32,478 nucleotides of DNA from Micromonospora chalcea. GTDB lineage: Bacteria > Actinomycetota > Actinomycetes > Mycobacteriales > Micromonosporaceae. How positions within the stretch are numbered: position 1 is the stretch's first letter; each line of letters opens with the position of its first letter. The notes under the pieces were generated by a model. The model made no database searches. It saw only the letters and a program-made list of their open reading frames with translations, and was not told the origin of the DNA. The DNA lies in NCBI RefSeq assembly GCF_002926165.1, contig NZ_MAGP01000159.1:1-32478 (forward strand), read 5' to 3'. This document shows, piece after piece, positions 20,412 to 29,011 of the stretch. A program made the translations under genes and the position numbers.

Positions 20412-21397
20412 CACCAGGCCCAGGCCTCGGGGCCGGGGCCGCCGTTGCCTACGGGCGGGAACAGCTCGTCCAGGCGGGTCAGCGTGGGCTCGTCCAGGTG
20501 GACGTCGAGCGCGCCGAGGTTGCGGTCGAGCTGGTCCATCGTGCGCGGGCCGACGATCGGGGCGGTCACACCCGGACGGGACAGCAGCCACGCCAGCGCC
20601 ACATCGGCCGGGTCGTGGCCCAGGTCGGCGCAGAGCTTCTCGTACGCCTCGATGGTGCTGCGGTGCTCGGCCAGCGCGTCGGCCGAGCGGCCCGTGGTGC
20701 CGCGCGCCGCGCTGCCCTCGGCCATCTTGCGGATGATGCCGGAGAGCAGCCCGCCGTGCAGCGGCGACCACGGGATGATGCCCAGCCCGTAGTGCTGCGC
20801 GGCCGGCACGACCTCCAGCTCGACGTACCGGGTCAGCAGGTTGTAGATGCACTGCTCGGAGACGAGGCCGAGGAAGTTGCGCTTTCCGGCTGCGGCCTGC
20901 GCCTGCGCGATGTGCCAGCCGGCGAAGTTGGACGAGCCGACGTAGAGCACCTTGCCCTGCGCGACGAGCGTCTCCATCGCCTGCCAGATCTCCTCCCACG
21001 GCGTGGTCCGGGAGATGTGGTGCATCTGGTAGAGGTCGATCGTGTCGGTCTGGAGGCGGCGCAGCGAGTCCTCGCAGGCCCGGATGATGTGCCGGGCGCT
21101 CAGGCCCTGCTCGTTGGGCCACTCGCCCATCTTGCCGTACACCTTGGTGGCGAGGACGACCTTGTCGCGGCGCCCGCCGCCCTGCGCGAACCAGCGGCCG
21201 ACGATGTGCTCGGTGACGCCCTCACCGAGCTTCCAGCCGTAGACGTTCGCGGTGTCGAAGAAGTTGATCCCGTGTTCGAGCGCCCGGTCCATGATGGCGA
21301 AGCTGTCCGGCTCGTCGGTCTGCGGACCGAAGTTCATCGTGCCGAGGCAGAGTCGGCTCACGGACAGGCCGGTGCGTCCCAGGTTCGTGTACTCCAT
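20411..21397 (-). CDS. Aldo/keto reductase
   Basis: A 328-residue NADPH-dependent TIM-barrel reductase. The catalytic tetrad is visible: Asp48 and Tyr53 in FFDTANVYG, Lys85 in LATKVYGK and His126 in LYQMHHISR. The C-terminal cofactor region reads SRPGVTAPIVGPRTMDQLDR. Family knowledge: such enzymes reduce aldehydes and ketones; the N terminus YTNLGRTGLSVSRLCLGTMN fits the bacterial general-purpose group related to YhdN and Tas. ATG 21397 follows GGTGGAG. The 64-base region from sepH holds a 12-bp inverted repeat that includes this ribosome site. No dedicated regulator gene is adjacent. Confidence 0.93.
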   Translation of the reverse strand: MEYTNLGRTGLSVSRLCLGTMNFGPQTDEPDSFAIMDRALEHGINFFDTANVYGWKLGEGVTEHIVGRWFAQGGGRRDKVVLATKVYGKMGEWPNEQGLSARHIIRACEDSLRRLQTDTIDLYQMHHISRTTPWEEIWQAMETLVAQGKVLYVGSSNFAGWHIAQAQAAAGKRNFLGLVSEQCIYNLLTRYVELEVVPAAQHYGLGIIPWSPLHGGLLSGIIRKMAEGSAARGTTGRSADALAEHRSTIEAYEKLCADLGHDPADVALAWLLSRPGVTAPIVGPRTMDQLDRNLGALDVHLDEPTLTRLDELFPPVGNGGPGPEAWAW

Positions 21398-21398
21398 G

Positions 21399-21454
21399 GC
21401 TCCACCCTGGCACGCCGGCACCTGGAGTGCCCTCTCAACGAGCCAGGGTGGAGC
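21399..21454 (-). promoter_or_regulatory. 12-bp inverted repeat over the aldo/keto reductase ribosome site
   Basis: GCTCCACCCTGG (21399-21410) and CCAGGGTGGAGC (21443-21454) are perfect inverted copies 32 bases apart. In an mRNA reading through from sepH the repeat would fold and hide the ribosome site. Between the arms, on the - strand, TTGAGA followed by GGGCACTCCAGGTG resembles a degenerate MerR-type promoter, but no good -10 is seen. Confidence 0.4.
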
Positions 21455-21461
21455 TTGCGGA

Positions 21462-22541
21462 TCAGGAGGATTCGCGGGCCGCCGGGCCGGTGCCGAAGAG
21501 CACGTCGTCCCAGCTCGGCAGCCGCTTGCGCGGCTTGCCACCGGCCTCGGTGGACTCGCCGCCCGCGCCGCCGGTCGCCGCCGCGGCACCGGTGCGCCGC
21601 GGCCGCAGCACTGCCAGCGAGGGTACGGCCGGGATCTCCTTCGGCGCGTCCGAGTCGTCGTCGAAGGCCGAGCCCTGCCCGCCCCCGAGCAGCGCGGCGG
21701 CGCCACCGGCGACGGCCCGCTGGCGGGGCGCCTCCTGCGCGGCCGGGGAGCGGGTGTCGAGACCGCGCCCGGACGTGCCGCCGAGCGGCCGGTCGAGCGC
21801 GTCGAGCAGCGCGTCCCGGCCGGCGCGGATCGGGTCACGCCCCGGACGGGCGTGCTCGGAGGCGGCCGGCAGGCCGTGCCCGCCCCGGCTCGGCTCGCCA
21901 CGCGACGGACCGGGCAGCGCGTGACCGCCCCGCTCCGGCGCCGGCTCCTGGCCGAGGATCGGCGTGGGCCGCTCGGCGCAGAGGTATTGCGCCATGTCGT
22001 CGTGCGGGGCGACGTTCTGCCGGGTCTTGTCCAGGTCCCACACCGCCTGCGCGGTGGCCTTGCCGGACGGCCAGGTCGCGATGATCCGCCAGGTGCCGTC
22101 GTCGCGGCGGTAGGCGTCCCACGAGATCTTCTCGGTGTCGATGCCGTGCTGGGCCAGCCGGCCGTTGACGACCTCGGCCAGCGGGGTCGGCTTCTCCGCG
22201 CCCTTCAGCCGGGTGCGGCGGGCGTGCTGGGCGAGCATGGCCCGCTCCTGGAGCACCGGGCCGGCGTAGCGCAGCACCCGGTCGACCGGCACGCCGGCGA
22301 TGCGGGCGACGTCCTCGGCGGACTCACCGGAGCGGATGCGGGCCTGAATGTCCCGTGGGGACAGCGACGGCGTCGGGTCGGTGGCGCTCGGCACCACCGC
22401 GAGCGGCGGGGCGCCCGGCTCGGCGTGCAGCGCCGACGCGATCCGCTCGTCGATGGGCAGCGCCAGCAGGCGCCCCACCTCGTCGGCGAGCACCAGGGCC
22501 TGGCCGTCCTCGGAGAGGGCGACGAAGCGTACTGGGCGCAT
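21462..22541 (-). CDS. sepH: Cell-division protein SepH (DUF3071)
   Basis: A 359-residue actinobacterial cell-division factor. The conserved N-terminal domain covers ~1-190: RPVRFVALSEDGQALVLADE, a helix-turn-helix-like segment at ~60-97 (SPRDIQARIRSGESAEDVAR, IAGVPVDRVLRYAGPVL), and RIIATWPSGKATAQAVWDLD. A long disordered, Arg/Pro/Gly-rich region follows, with a short conserved tail KRLPSWDDVLFGTG. Family knowledge: SepH binds FtsZ and stimulates its filament assembly at septa in Streptomyces. ATG 22541 has a good GGAGG 7 bases upstream. The serC terminator lies upstream, so it has its own promoter. Confidence 0.93.
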   Translation of the reverse strand: MRPVRFVALSEDGQALVLADEVGRLLALPIDERIASALHAEPGAPPLAVVPSATDPTPSLSPRDIQARIRSGESAEDVARIAGVPVDRVLRYAGPVLQERAMLAQHARRTRLKGAEKPTPLAEVVNGRLAQHGIDTEKISWDAYRRDDGTWRIIATWPSGKATAQAVWDLDKTRQNVAPHDDMAQYLCAERPTPILGQEPAPERGGHALPGPSRGEPSRGGHGLPAASEHARPGRDPIRAGRDALLDALDRPLGGTSGRGLDTRSPAAQEAPRQRAVAGGAAALLGGGQGSAFDDDSDAPKEIPAVPSLAVLRPRRTGAAAATGGAGGESTEAGGKPRKRLPSWDDVLFGTGPAARESS

Positions 22542-22681
22542 GGGCTTGCCTCCGTCCCGCTTCGCTGGCCGTCACGCCACGGGAGCCGGCCACCCGGGCG
22601 TCTCGCACCACCGTACGCTCATCTACCCGCCGATGGGGACTGCGACACCCCGGCATGTCGTGACTGAGCTGCGGTAATGAT

Positions 22682-22723
22682 CACGGTGGGTGGCCGCCGG
22701 AGCCCTGACGGCCACGCACCGTG
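22682..22723 (-). terminator. Terminator after serC
   Basis: CACGGTGGGTGGCCG (22682-22696) and CGGCCACGCACCGTG (22709-22723) pair over 15 positions with one mismatch around a 12-base loop, 9 bases after the serC stop on this strand. Confidence 0.75.
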
Positions 22724-22732
22724 ACGGCGTGA

Positions 22733-23860
22733 TCAGAGTCGCTCGACCACGTAGTCGATGGACGCGGTGAGCGCCTCGACGTCGGCCGGCTCGACGGCCG
22801 GGAACAGCGCCACCCGCAGCTGGTTGCGGCCCAGCTTGCGGTACGGCTCGGTGTCGACGATGCCGTTCGCGCGCAGCACCTTGGCGATCGCCGTGGCGTC
22901 CACCCCGTCGGCGAAGTCGACGGTGGCGACCACGTTGGACCGCAGCGCCGGGTCCGCCACGAACGGGGTGGCGAACGACGAGCGCTCGGCCCAGCCGTAC
23001 ACGATGCCGGCGCTCTCGGCGGTGCGCTTGGCCGCCCAGGCCAGCCCGCCCTGGGAGTTCATCCAGTCGGTCTGCTCGGCGGCCAGGAAGATGGTCGCCA
23101 GCGCCGGGGTGTTGTACGTCTGCTCCAGCCGCGAGTTGTCGATCGCGGTGACCAGGTCGAGGAAGGCCGGGATGTAGCGGCCCGACTCCTTGATCTCGGT
23201 GGCCCGGGCCAGCGCGGCCGGCGACATCAGGGCCAGCCAGAGGCCACCGTCGGAGCCGAAGCACTTCTGCGGCGCGAAGTAGTAGACGTCGGTCTGGGCG
23301 ACGTCCACGTCCAGGCCGCCCGCGCCGGAGGTGGCGTCGACCAGCAGCAGCGAGCCCTCGTCGGCGCCCGCCACCCGGCTGATCGGCACCGCGACACCGG
23401 TGGAGGTCTCGTTGTGCGGGGTGGCGTAGACGTCCACGCCGGCCTCGGCGACCAGCGTCGGGGCGCTGCCCGCGTCGGACTTGCGCACGGTCGGCTCACC
23501 GAGGAACGGTGCGTCCTTGACCGACTTGGCGAACTTGGCGCCGAACTCGCCGAAGCTGGCGAACTGGGCCCGGTCACGGATCAGGCCGAACGTGGCGACC
23601 TCCCAGAACGCGGTGGTGCCGCCGTTGCCGAGCACCACCTCGTACCCCTCGGGGAGGGAGTAGAACTCGGCCAGGCCGCGGCGCAGCCGGGCGACCTGGT
23701 CGCGGACCGTCTTCTGCCGGTGCGACGTGCCCAGGTAGCTGGTGGCGACGTCGGCCAGGGCGGAGACCGCGGCCGGACGGACCTTGGACGGCCCGCAGCC
23801 GAATCGTCCGTCGGCGGGCCTGATCTCGTCGGGAATCCGGATGGTCGGTGCGTCAGCCAC
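22733..23860 (-). CDS. serC: Phosphoserine aminotransferase (mycobacterial type)
   Basis: A 375-residue PLP-dependent aminotransferase. Residues ~20-50 hold the conserved RFGCGPSKVRPAAVSAL and YLGTSHRQK, the substrate region is ATPHNETSTGVAVP, and the PLP-binding lysine is Lys199 in FAPQKCFGSDGG. The length and motifs fit the actinobacterial SerC subtype. Role: 3-phosphohydroxypyruvate plus glutamate to phosphoserine in serine synthesis, with a related step in PLP-linked metabolism. I chose GTG 23860, which gives the usual MADAPTIRIPDEIRP start; a TTG three codons upstream is possible. GGAAGG is about 12 bases from the GTG. A hairpin follows the gene. Confidence 0.95.
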   Translation of the reverse strand: MADAPTIRIPDEIRPADGRFGCGPSKVRPAAVSALADVATSYLGTSHRQKTVRDQVARLRRGLAEFYSLPEGYEVVLGNGGTTAFWEVATFGLIRDRAQFASFGEFGAKFAKSVKDAPFLGEPTVRKSDAGSAPTLVAEAGVDVYATPHNETSTGVAVPISRVAGADEGSLLLVDATSGAGGLDVDVAQTDVYYFAPQKCFGSDGGLWLALMSPAALARATEIKESGRYIPAFLDLVTAIDNSRLEQTYNTPALATIFLAAEQTDWMNSQGGLAWAAKRTAESAGIVYGWAERSSFATPFVADPALRSNVVATVDFADGVDATAIAKVLRANGIVDTEPYRKLGRNQLRVALFPAVEPADVEALTASIDYVVERL

Positions 23861-24062
23861 GGTCTTCAAGATCCTTCCGCATGGGCGAGAGGTGAGCTGG
23901 CAGGGCGCGGACGAGGTGCTGCCGCGTGGCGGCGGGCGTCCGAGCCCGTTCCGGCGACACTGCCACGGCCATCCTCGCACCTGTCCGGGCACGTCCGGCG
24001 GGCTGTCCCACGCCGGTCGGTGAGGCGTCCGCCACACGGGCCGCGAGCCGGTCCCGGAAATG

Positions 24063-24101
24063 CCGGAGCCCCGCTCCACCGGCAGGGGAACGGGGCTCCG
24101 G
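24063..24101 (-). terminator. Terminator after the citrate synthase gene
   Basis: CCGGAGCCCCG (24063-24073) and CGGGGCTCCGG (24091-24101) are an 11-bp perfect stem with a 17-base loop, 9 bases past the citrate synthase stop on this strand. The remaining 24102-24110 and 23861-24062 show no gene. Confidence 0.78.
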
Positions 24102-24110
24102 GCGAAAAAG

Positions 24111-25217
24111 TCAGACGCCGTGCGGGATGGCGTCCCAGCCCTCGACCTCCTGCGGCTTGCGCGAGCCGGGGCCGACGTACGTCGCCGACGGGCGCACCAG
24201 CCGCTGGAGCTTCTTCTGCTCCAGGATGTGCGCCGACCAGCCGCCCATCCGCGCGCAGGTGAACATCGAGGTGAACATGTGCGCCGGCACCTCGGCGAAG
24301 TCCAGCACCACCGCCGACCAGAACTCGACGTTGGTGGCGAGGACGCGGTCCGGGCGGCGGGCCTGCAGCTCGGTCAGCGCGGCCTTCTCCAGCGCCTCGG
24401 CGACCTCGAAGCGGGGCGCGCCCAGCTCCTTGGCGGTACGCCGCAGCACGCGGGCGCGGGGGTCCTCGGCCCGGTAGACCCGGTGGCCGAAGCCCATCAG
24501 CCGCTCGCCCCGGTCGAGCACGCCCTTGACGTACCCGTCGGCGTCGCCGCTGCGCTCGACCGCCTCCAGCATGCTGAGCACCCGGGACGGGGCGCCGCCG
24601 TGCAGCGGGCCGGAGAGCGCGCCGATGCCGGAGGAGATGCAGGCCGCGGCGTCCGCGCCGGTGGAGGCGACGATCCGGGCGGTGAAGGTGGAGGCGTTCA
24701 GGCCGTGCTCGGCGGCCGAGATGAAGTACGCGTCGACGGCCTTGACGTGCCGCGGGTCGGGCTCACCCCGCCAGCGCTTCATGAACCGCTCGACGATGGT
24801 CTCCGCCTTGTCGATCTCCTTCTGCGGCACGGCCGGCAGGCCCAGGCCGCGCGCCGACTGGGCGACGAAGGACAGCGCGGTGACCGACACCCGGGCCAGG
24901 TCCTCGCGGGCCTGCTCGTCGGAGATGTCGAGAAGCTGGCTGAGCCCCCAGTACGGCGCCAGCATGGCGACCGCGGACTGCACGTCGACGCGGATGTCAC
25001 CGGAGTGCACCGGCACCGGGAACGGCTCGGCCGGCGGCAGGCCCGGGCCGAACCGGCCGTCCACCAGCAGCGCCCAGACGTTGCCGAACGAGACCTGGCC
25101 GATCAGGTCCTCGATGTCCACGCCCCGGTAGCGCAGTGAACCCCCCGCGCGGTCGGGTTCGGCGATCTCGGTCTCGAAGGCTACGACGCCCTCCAGGCCC
25201 GGTTTGAAATCGGACAT
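24111..25217 (-). CDS. citA: Citrate synthase, actinobacterial CitA (type 2) branch
   Basis: A 368-residue enzyme condensing acetyl-CoA and oxaloacetate at the entry of the TCA cycle. Active-site histidines are visible: His171 in SAAEHGLNAST, His206 in GPLHGGAPSR and His245 in GFGHRVYRAEDPRA. The position of the usual catalytic Asp (NVDFY in classical enzymes) reads NVEFW here, with Glu298; this may be normal for the branch. ATG 25217 follows AGGAG at 6 bases. It is divergent from pdxH, with 243 bases between them, containing the inverted repeat GTGGGT/ACCCAC (25315-25320, 25334-25339) and CACAGCCACTGTG (25337-25349), possible regulator sites. Confidence 0.94.
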   Translation of the reverse strand: MSDFKPGLEGVVAFETEIAEPDRAGGSLRYRGVDIEDLIGQVSFGNVWALLVDGRFGPGLPPAEPFPVPVHSGDIRVDVQSAVAMLAPYWGLSQLLDISDEQAREDLARVSVTALSFVAQSARGLGLPAVPQKEIDKAETIVERFMKRWRGEPDPRHVKAVDAYFISAAEHGLNASTFTARIVASTGADAAACISSGIGALSGPLHGGAPSRVLSMLEAVERSGDADGYVKGVLDRGERLMGFGHRVYRAEDPRARVLRRTAKELGAPRFEVAEALEKAALTELQARRPDRVLATNVEFWSAVVLDFAEVPAHMFTSMFTCARMGGWSAHILEQKKLQRLVRPSATYVGPGSRKPQEVEGWDAIPHGV

Positions 25218-25460
25218 GTCGTCTCCTGGCTTCGGCTCGGCGCGCCCGGGCGGGCTGATCGAGCCCCGCAGCTCAGGCGACCCTTCAGGGATGTGGTTCG
25301 GAACATCTTGCCCGGTGGGTAACAGACTGCGCGACCCACAGCCACTGTGCGCCACACGACATCCCCGCCGCTGGCCGTCGGTGAGAGAGGGAGAAGACTG
25401 GGTACCGGGGCCTGGCCAGCGTCGGGGGACGCCGGCACGCCCGGGAGAGGGACGAGCACA

Positions 25461-26120
25461 GTGACAGGCGACACACCCGCACCGGCCGGTATGCGTAACG
25501 AGTACGCCGCCGACCTGGGCCTGACCGAGGCGGACCTGGCGCCGGACTGGCACACCCAGTTCGCCCGCTGGTTCGCCGACGCGGTGGCACATCCGCTGCC
25601 CGAGCCGAACGCGATGGTGCTCGGCACCGCCGACGCCCGGGGCCGGCCCAGCGGGCGCACCGTGCTGCTCAAGGGGTACGACCCGGAGGGCTTCGTCTTC
25701 TACACCAACCACGGGTCGCGCAAGGGCGCCGAGGTGACCGGGAACCCGTGGGCCAGCCTGGTGTTCCCCTGGTTCCCGATGCAGCGGCAGGTGACGGTGA
25801 CCGGCCGGGTCGAGCCGGTGGACCGGGCCGAGACCGAGGCGTACTTCGCCGGCCGGCCGCGCGGCTCGCAGCTCGGGGCGTGGGCCAGCGCCCAGTCGAC
25901 GGTGGTGCCGGACCGCGCCGCGGTCGACGCCGCGTACCGGGCGGCGGCGGAACGGTTCGCCGACGTGGACCCGATCCCCGCGCCGCCGCACTGGGGCGGG
26001 TTCCGGGTCCGGCCCGAGACGGTCGAGTTCTGGCAGGGCCGGGCCAGCCGGCTGCACGACCGGCTGCGCTTCCGGCGTACCGGGAACGGGGTTTTCGTCG
26101 TCGAGCGGCTCGCGCCGTGA
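25461..26120 (+). CDS. pdxH: Pyridoxamine 5'-phosphate oxidase
   Basis: A 219-residue FMN flavoprotein making pyridoxal phosphate. Conserved features are MRNEYAADLGLTEADL, the FMN-binding RTVLLKGYDPEGFVFYTN and SRKGAE, the SQLGAWASAQS segment, and the C-terminal HWGGFRVRPETVEFWQGRAS and RLHDRLRFRR. PLP made here serves enzymes such as SerC in the same neighbourhood. GTG 25461 follows GGAGAGGGA. Its stop overlaps the start of the next MFS gene (GTGA), so the two are translationally coupled. Confidence 0.95.
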   Translation: MTGDTPAPAGMRNEYAADLGLTEADLAPDWHTQFARWFADAVAHPLPEPNAMVLGTADARGRPSGRTVLLKGYDPEGFVFYTNHGSRKGAEVTGNPWASLVFPWFPMQRQVTVTGRVEPVDRAETEAYFAGRPRGSQLGAWASAQSTVVPDRAAVDAAYRAAAERFADVDPIPAPPHWGGFRVRPETVEFWQGRASRLHDRLRFRRTGNGVFVVERLAP

Positions 26121-27409
26121 CCGACGTCACGCAGGCCCGGCGGCGGGGTGCGCGCCGCTGGGCGATCGACCTGCGCCCGCTGCGCGTGCCCGCGTACCGG
26201 CGGGTCTGGACCGGCAACGCGATCGCGATGTTCGGCTTCCAGTTCACCGCCGTGGCGGTGCCGGTGGTGATGTTCGACCTGACCGGCGGCTCGCTCTGGG
26301 TCGGTCTGCTGGGTATCGCCGGCTTCGTGCCGTTGCTGCTCTTCGGGTTGTGGGGCGGCGCGGTCGCCGATGCCCGGGACCGCCGCCGGGTGCTGCTCGT
26401 CGGCGGTTGCGTGCTCTGGGCCTCGACGCTCGGGCTGCTGGTGCAGTCGCTGGCCGGCGTGCGGAGCCCGCTGCTGCTCCTGCTGCTCGTCGCCCTCCAG
26501 TCGACCGCCTTCGCGATCACCTCACCGGCCCGCAGCGCGATCCTGCCCCGGCTCGTGCCGGCCGAGCTGGTCCCGGCGGCAACCACGCTGAACTTCACCA
26601 CGTTCACCGCCGCCGCCGTCTTCGGCCCGCTCGCCGCCGGCCTGATCTTCGCCGGGTGGGAGGTCGGGACGGCGCTGCCCATCGCGTACGCGGCGGACGC
26701 GCTGCTGTACACGGCGGCGCTCTGGGCCACGCTGCGGCTGCCCGCGATGCCGCCCGCGCCGGACCCGGACGGCGGCGTCCGCAAGGCCGGGCTGGCCAGC
26801 ATCGTCGACGGTTTCCGCTACCTGGCCACCACGCGGGTGCTGCTGCTGTCCTTCGCCATCGACCTGATCGCGATGATCCTGGCCATGCCGCGGGCGCTCT
26901 TCCCCGAGCTGGCGCAGGAACGCTTCGGCGGCGCCTCGGCGGTGGGCTGGCTCTACAGCTCGATCGCCATCGGCGCGATGCTGGGCGGCCTGACCTCCGG
27001 GTGGATCGGCCGGGTCCGCCGGCAGGGCCTCGCGCTCACCGTGGCGGTGGTGGGCTGGGGCGTCGCGATCGCGCTCGCCGGGCTGGCCGGGCAGTTGTGG
27101 GTGGCGGTGGTGCTGCTGGGCGTCGCCGGCGCCGCCGACCTGGTCAGCGCCACGCTGCGCCAGTCGATGCTGCTGGTCTACGCGCCGGACCGGATGCGGG
27201 GCCGCCTCCAGGGCGTGAACACCGTCGTGGTTGCCGGTGGCCCGCGTCTGGGCGATCTGCGGGCCGGCGCGACGGCCGCCGGGTTCGGCACCGGCGTCGC
27301 CATGGTCGGTGGTGGCCTGGCCGCCGCCGTACTCGCGGTGTTGCTGGTGGTGGCGTTCCCGGCGCTGCTGCGCTATCGCTCGACCACCCCCGCCGAGGAG
27401 CGCCACTGA
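26117..27409 (+). CDS. MFS transporter coupled to pdxH
   Basis: A 430-residue 12-helix MFS protein of the EntS-like group: LRVPAYRRVWTGNAIAMFGF, the loop WGGAVADARDRRRVLLVGG, SPARSAILPRLVPAELVPAA, and MRGRLQGVNTVVVAGGPRLG before the last helices. The N-terminal basic stretch is cytoplasmic. The GTG start overlaps the pdxH stop by 4 bases, so expression depends on pdxH translation; no separate ribosome site is strong. Substrate unknown; transport of a vitamin B6 form is possible but only context suggests it. It is distinct from the MarR-linked MFS at 17891, though in the same subfamily. Confidence 0.88.
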   Translation: MTDVTQARRRGARRWAIDLRPLRVPAYRRVWTGNAIAMFGFQFTAVAVPVVMFDLTGGSLWVGLLGIAGFVPLLLFGLWGGAVADARDRRRVLLVGGCVLWASTLGLLVQSLAGVRSPLLLLLLVALQSTAFAITSPARSAILPRLVPAELVPAATTLNFTTFTAAAVFGPLAAGLIFAGWEVGTALPIAYAADALLYTAALWATLRLPAMPPAPDPDGGVRKAGLASIVDGFRYLATTRVLLLSFAIDLIAMILAMPRALFPELAQERFGGASAVGWLYSSIAIGAMLGGLTSGWIGRVRRQGLALTVAVVGWGVAIALAGLAGQLWVAVVLLGVAGAADLVSATLRQSMLLVYAPDRMRGRLQGVNTVVVAGGPRLGDLRAGATAAGFGTGVAMVGGGLAAAVLAVLLVVAFPALLRYRSTTPAEERH

Positions 27410-27412
27410 CGG

Positions 27413-27418
27413 TAGGGT
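27413..27418 (+). promoter_or_regulatory. Leaderless -10 box for the aldose epimerase
   Basis: TAGGGT begins 4 bases after the MFS stop and ends 7 bases before ATG 27426, with no ribosome site between. It predicts an independent leaderless transcript despite the short gap. Confidence 0.5.
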
Positions 27419-27425
27419 CGCCGAC

Positions 27426-28352
27426 ATGGGGATCGACGTGCAGCCACCGTCCGGTACACAGTGGACCATTTCCGCCGACGGCCACGAGGCCGTCGTGGTC
27501 GAGGTGGGCGGCGGGCTGCGGGCCTACCGGCACGACGGCGTGGACTACCTCGACGGGTACGCCGAGGACGAGGTCTGCCCCGGCTCGGCCGGTCAGGTGC
27601 TCGCGCCCTGGCCGAACCGGATCCGGGACGGCGTCTACTCGTTCGGGGCGCGGTCGTTCCAGCTCGACCTCACCGAGCCGGAGCGGCACAACGCGCTGCA
27701 CGGCCTGGTGAACTGGGCGCGGTGGCAGCTGATCGAGCAGTCGGCCCAGAGCGTGACGATCGGCTACGACCTGCCGCCCAGCCCCGGCTACCCGTGGGCG
27801 CTGCGGCTGCGGGCCCGGTGGAGCGTCGGCCCGGACGGGCTGCGGGCCGAGCACGAGGCGACGAACCTGTCCGGCGAGCCGGCGCCGTTCGGCTTCTCCG
27901 TGCACCCCTACCTGCAACTGCCGAAGGCCGGCGTGGACGGGATTCGGCTGCACCTGCCGGCCCGGCGGCGGGTGCTGGTGGACGGCCGCCTGCTTCCGGT
28001 CGGTGCGACCGAGGTGACGGGCTCCGAGTTCGACTTCACCAGCCCGCGCCCGATCGGCGACCTGGTCCTCGACACCGCCTTCGGTGACGTCGAGCGGGAC
28101 GCCGACGGCGGCTCGGCGGTGACGCTCGGCTCGCCGGACGGCTCGTCCGGGCTGCGGATCTGGGCGGACCGCGAGTTCGGCTGGTGGCAGGTGTTCACCG
28201 GCGACACGCTCGGCGGGGAACGGCACCGCCGGTCGGTGGCGGTCGAGCCGATGACCTGCCCGCCGGATGCGTTCCGCTCCGGCAGGGACGTCATCACGCT
28301 GGAGCCGGGGCAGACCTGGCGGGGCGCCTGGGGCGTCCGGCCGGAGGTCTGA
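27426..28352 (+). CDS. Aldose 1-epimerase family protein
   Basis: A 308-residue beta-sandwich protein of the galactose mutarotase superfamily. Motifs are the sugar-binding LAPWPNRIRDG (~60-70), NALHGLVNWARW containing the conserved His, GFSVHPYLQLP with the second His, and the C-terminal VAVEPMTCPPDAF with the Glu general base. Role: interconverts alpha and beta anomers of hexoses, or a related sugar phosphate. The start ATG is placed by the -10 box 7 bases before it. A nitroreductase gene begins 2 bases after the stop, so the two are co-transcribed. Confidence 0.92.
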   Translation: MGIDVQPPSGTQWTISADGHEAVVVEVGGGLRAYRHDGVDYLDGYAEDEVCPGSAGQVLAPWPNRIRDGVYSFGARSFQLDLTEPERHNALHGLVNWARWQLIEQSAQSVTIGYDLPPSPGYPWALRLRARWSVGPDGLRAEHEATNLSGEPAPFGFSVHPYLQLPKAGVDGIRLHLPARRRVLVDGRLLPVGATEVTGSEFDFTSPRPIGDLVLDTAFGDVERDADGGSAVTLGSPDGSSGLRIWADREFGWWQVFTGDTLGGERHRRSVAVEPMTCPPDAFRSGRDVITLEPGQTWRGAWGVRPEV

Positions 28353-28354
28353 GC

Positions 28355-28957
28355 GTGGAGTTCGCCGAGGTAGTCCGCCGCCGCCGGATGGTGCGCAACT
28401 ACGACCCCGACCGCCCGGTGCCGCCGGAGGTGGTGGACCGCCTGCTGGACCACGCGGTCCGCGCGCCGTCGGCCGGGTTCGCCCAGGGCTGGGGCTTCCT
28501 GGTGCTGGAGGAACCCGAGGACCGGGAACGGTTCTGGGCGGCGACCACGCCCGGTGGCGGCGGCCGGGAACGCTGGCTGGCCGGGATGCGCCGGGCGCCG
28601 CTGATCGTGGTGCCGCACGCCAACCGTGACGCCTACCTGGACCGCTACGCCGAGCCGGACAAGGGCTGGGCGGACCGCGCCGAGGACCGCTGGCCGGTGC
28701 CCTACTGGTACGTGGACACCGGCTTCGCGGCGCTGCTGATGCTGCTCACCGCCGTGGACGAAGGGCTGGGCGCCTGCTTCTTCGGCATTCCGCCGCAGCG
28801 GATCGAGGCGTACCGGGAGGCGTTCGGGGTACCGCCGGAACTCAGCCCCGTCGGAGCCATCACAGTGGGTTATCGGGTCGTCGACCATCGGTCACCGTCG
28901 CTGCGTAGAGGGCGGCGTCCGGTGCAGGATGTGGTGCGGCGGGGACGGTGGACCTGA
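28355..28957 (+). CDS. Nitroreductase-family FMN oxidoreductase
   Basis: A 200-residue flavoprotein of the nitroreductase fold. The N-terminal FMN site is FAEVVRRRRMVRNYDPDRPV (RxxxRxY/F type). Then VVDRLLDHAVRAPSAGFAQG, the central YVDTGFAALLMLLTAVDEGL, and GLGACFFGIP with VGAITVGYR near the end are characteristic. Usual role: two-electron reduction of nitro compounds or quinones; substrate cannot be assigned. GTG 28355 has GGAGG about 7 bases upstream, inside the end of the epimerase gene, showing translational coupling with it. Confidence 0.92.
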   Translation: MEFAEVVRRRRMVRNYDPDRPVPPEVVDRLLDHAVRAPSAGFAQGWGFLVLEEPEDRERFWAATTPGGGGRERWLAGMRRAPLIVVPHANRDAYLDRYAEPDKGWADRAEDRWPVPYWYVDTGFAALLMLLTAVDEGLGACFFGIPPQRIEAYREAFGVPPELSPVGAITVGYRVVDHRSPSLRRGRRPVQDVVRRGRWT

Positions 28958-28962
28958 GCGGT

Positions 28963-28968
28963 TAGGCT
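28963..28968 (+). promoter_or_regulatory. -10 box for the 29012 gene
   Basis: TAGGCT lies 43 bases before GTG 29012. Unlike the leaderless cases it would give a leader of about 36 bases carrying a strong GGGAGGAGAG ribosome site. Confidence 0.4.
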
Positions 28969-29011
28969 GACATCCACATCGTCAGCCGGGCCTGGGGGAG
29001 GAGAGCACGCC

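Noticed and set aside
26117..28957. A dedicated metabolic gene cluster (MFS, epimerase, nitroreductase)
   Set aside because: No biosynthetic core enzyme or common regulator; the epimerase has its own promoter and the families are generic.
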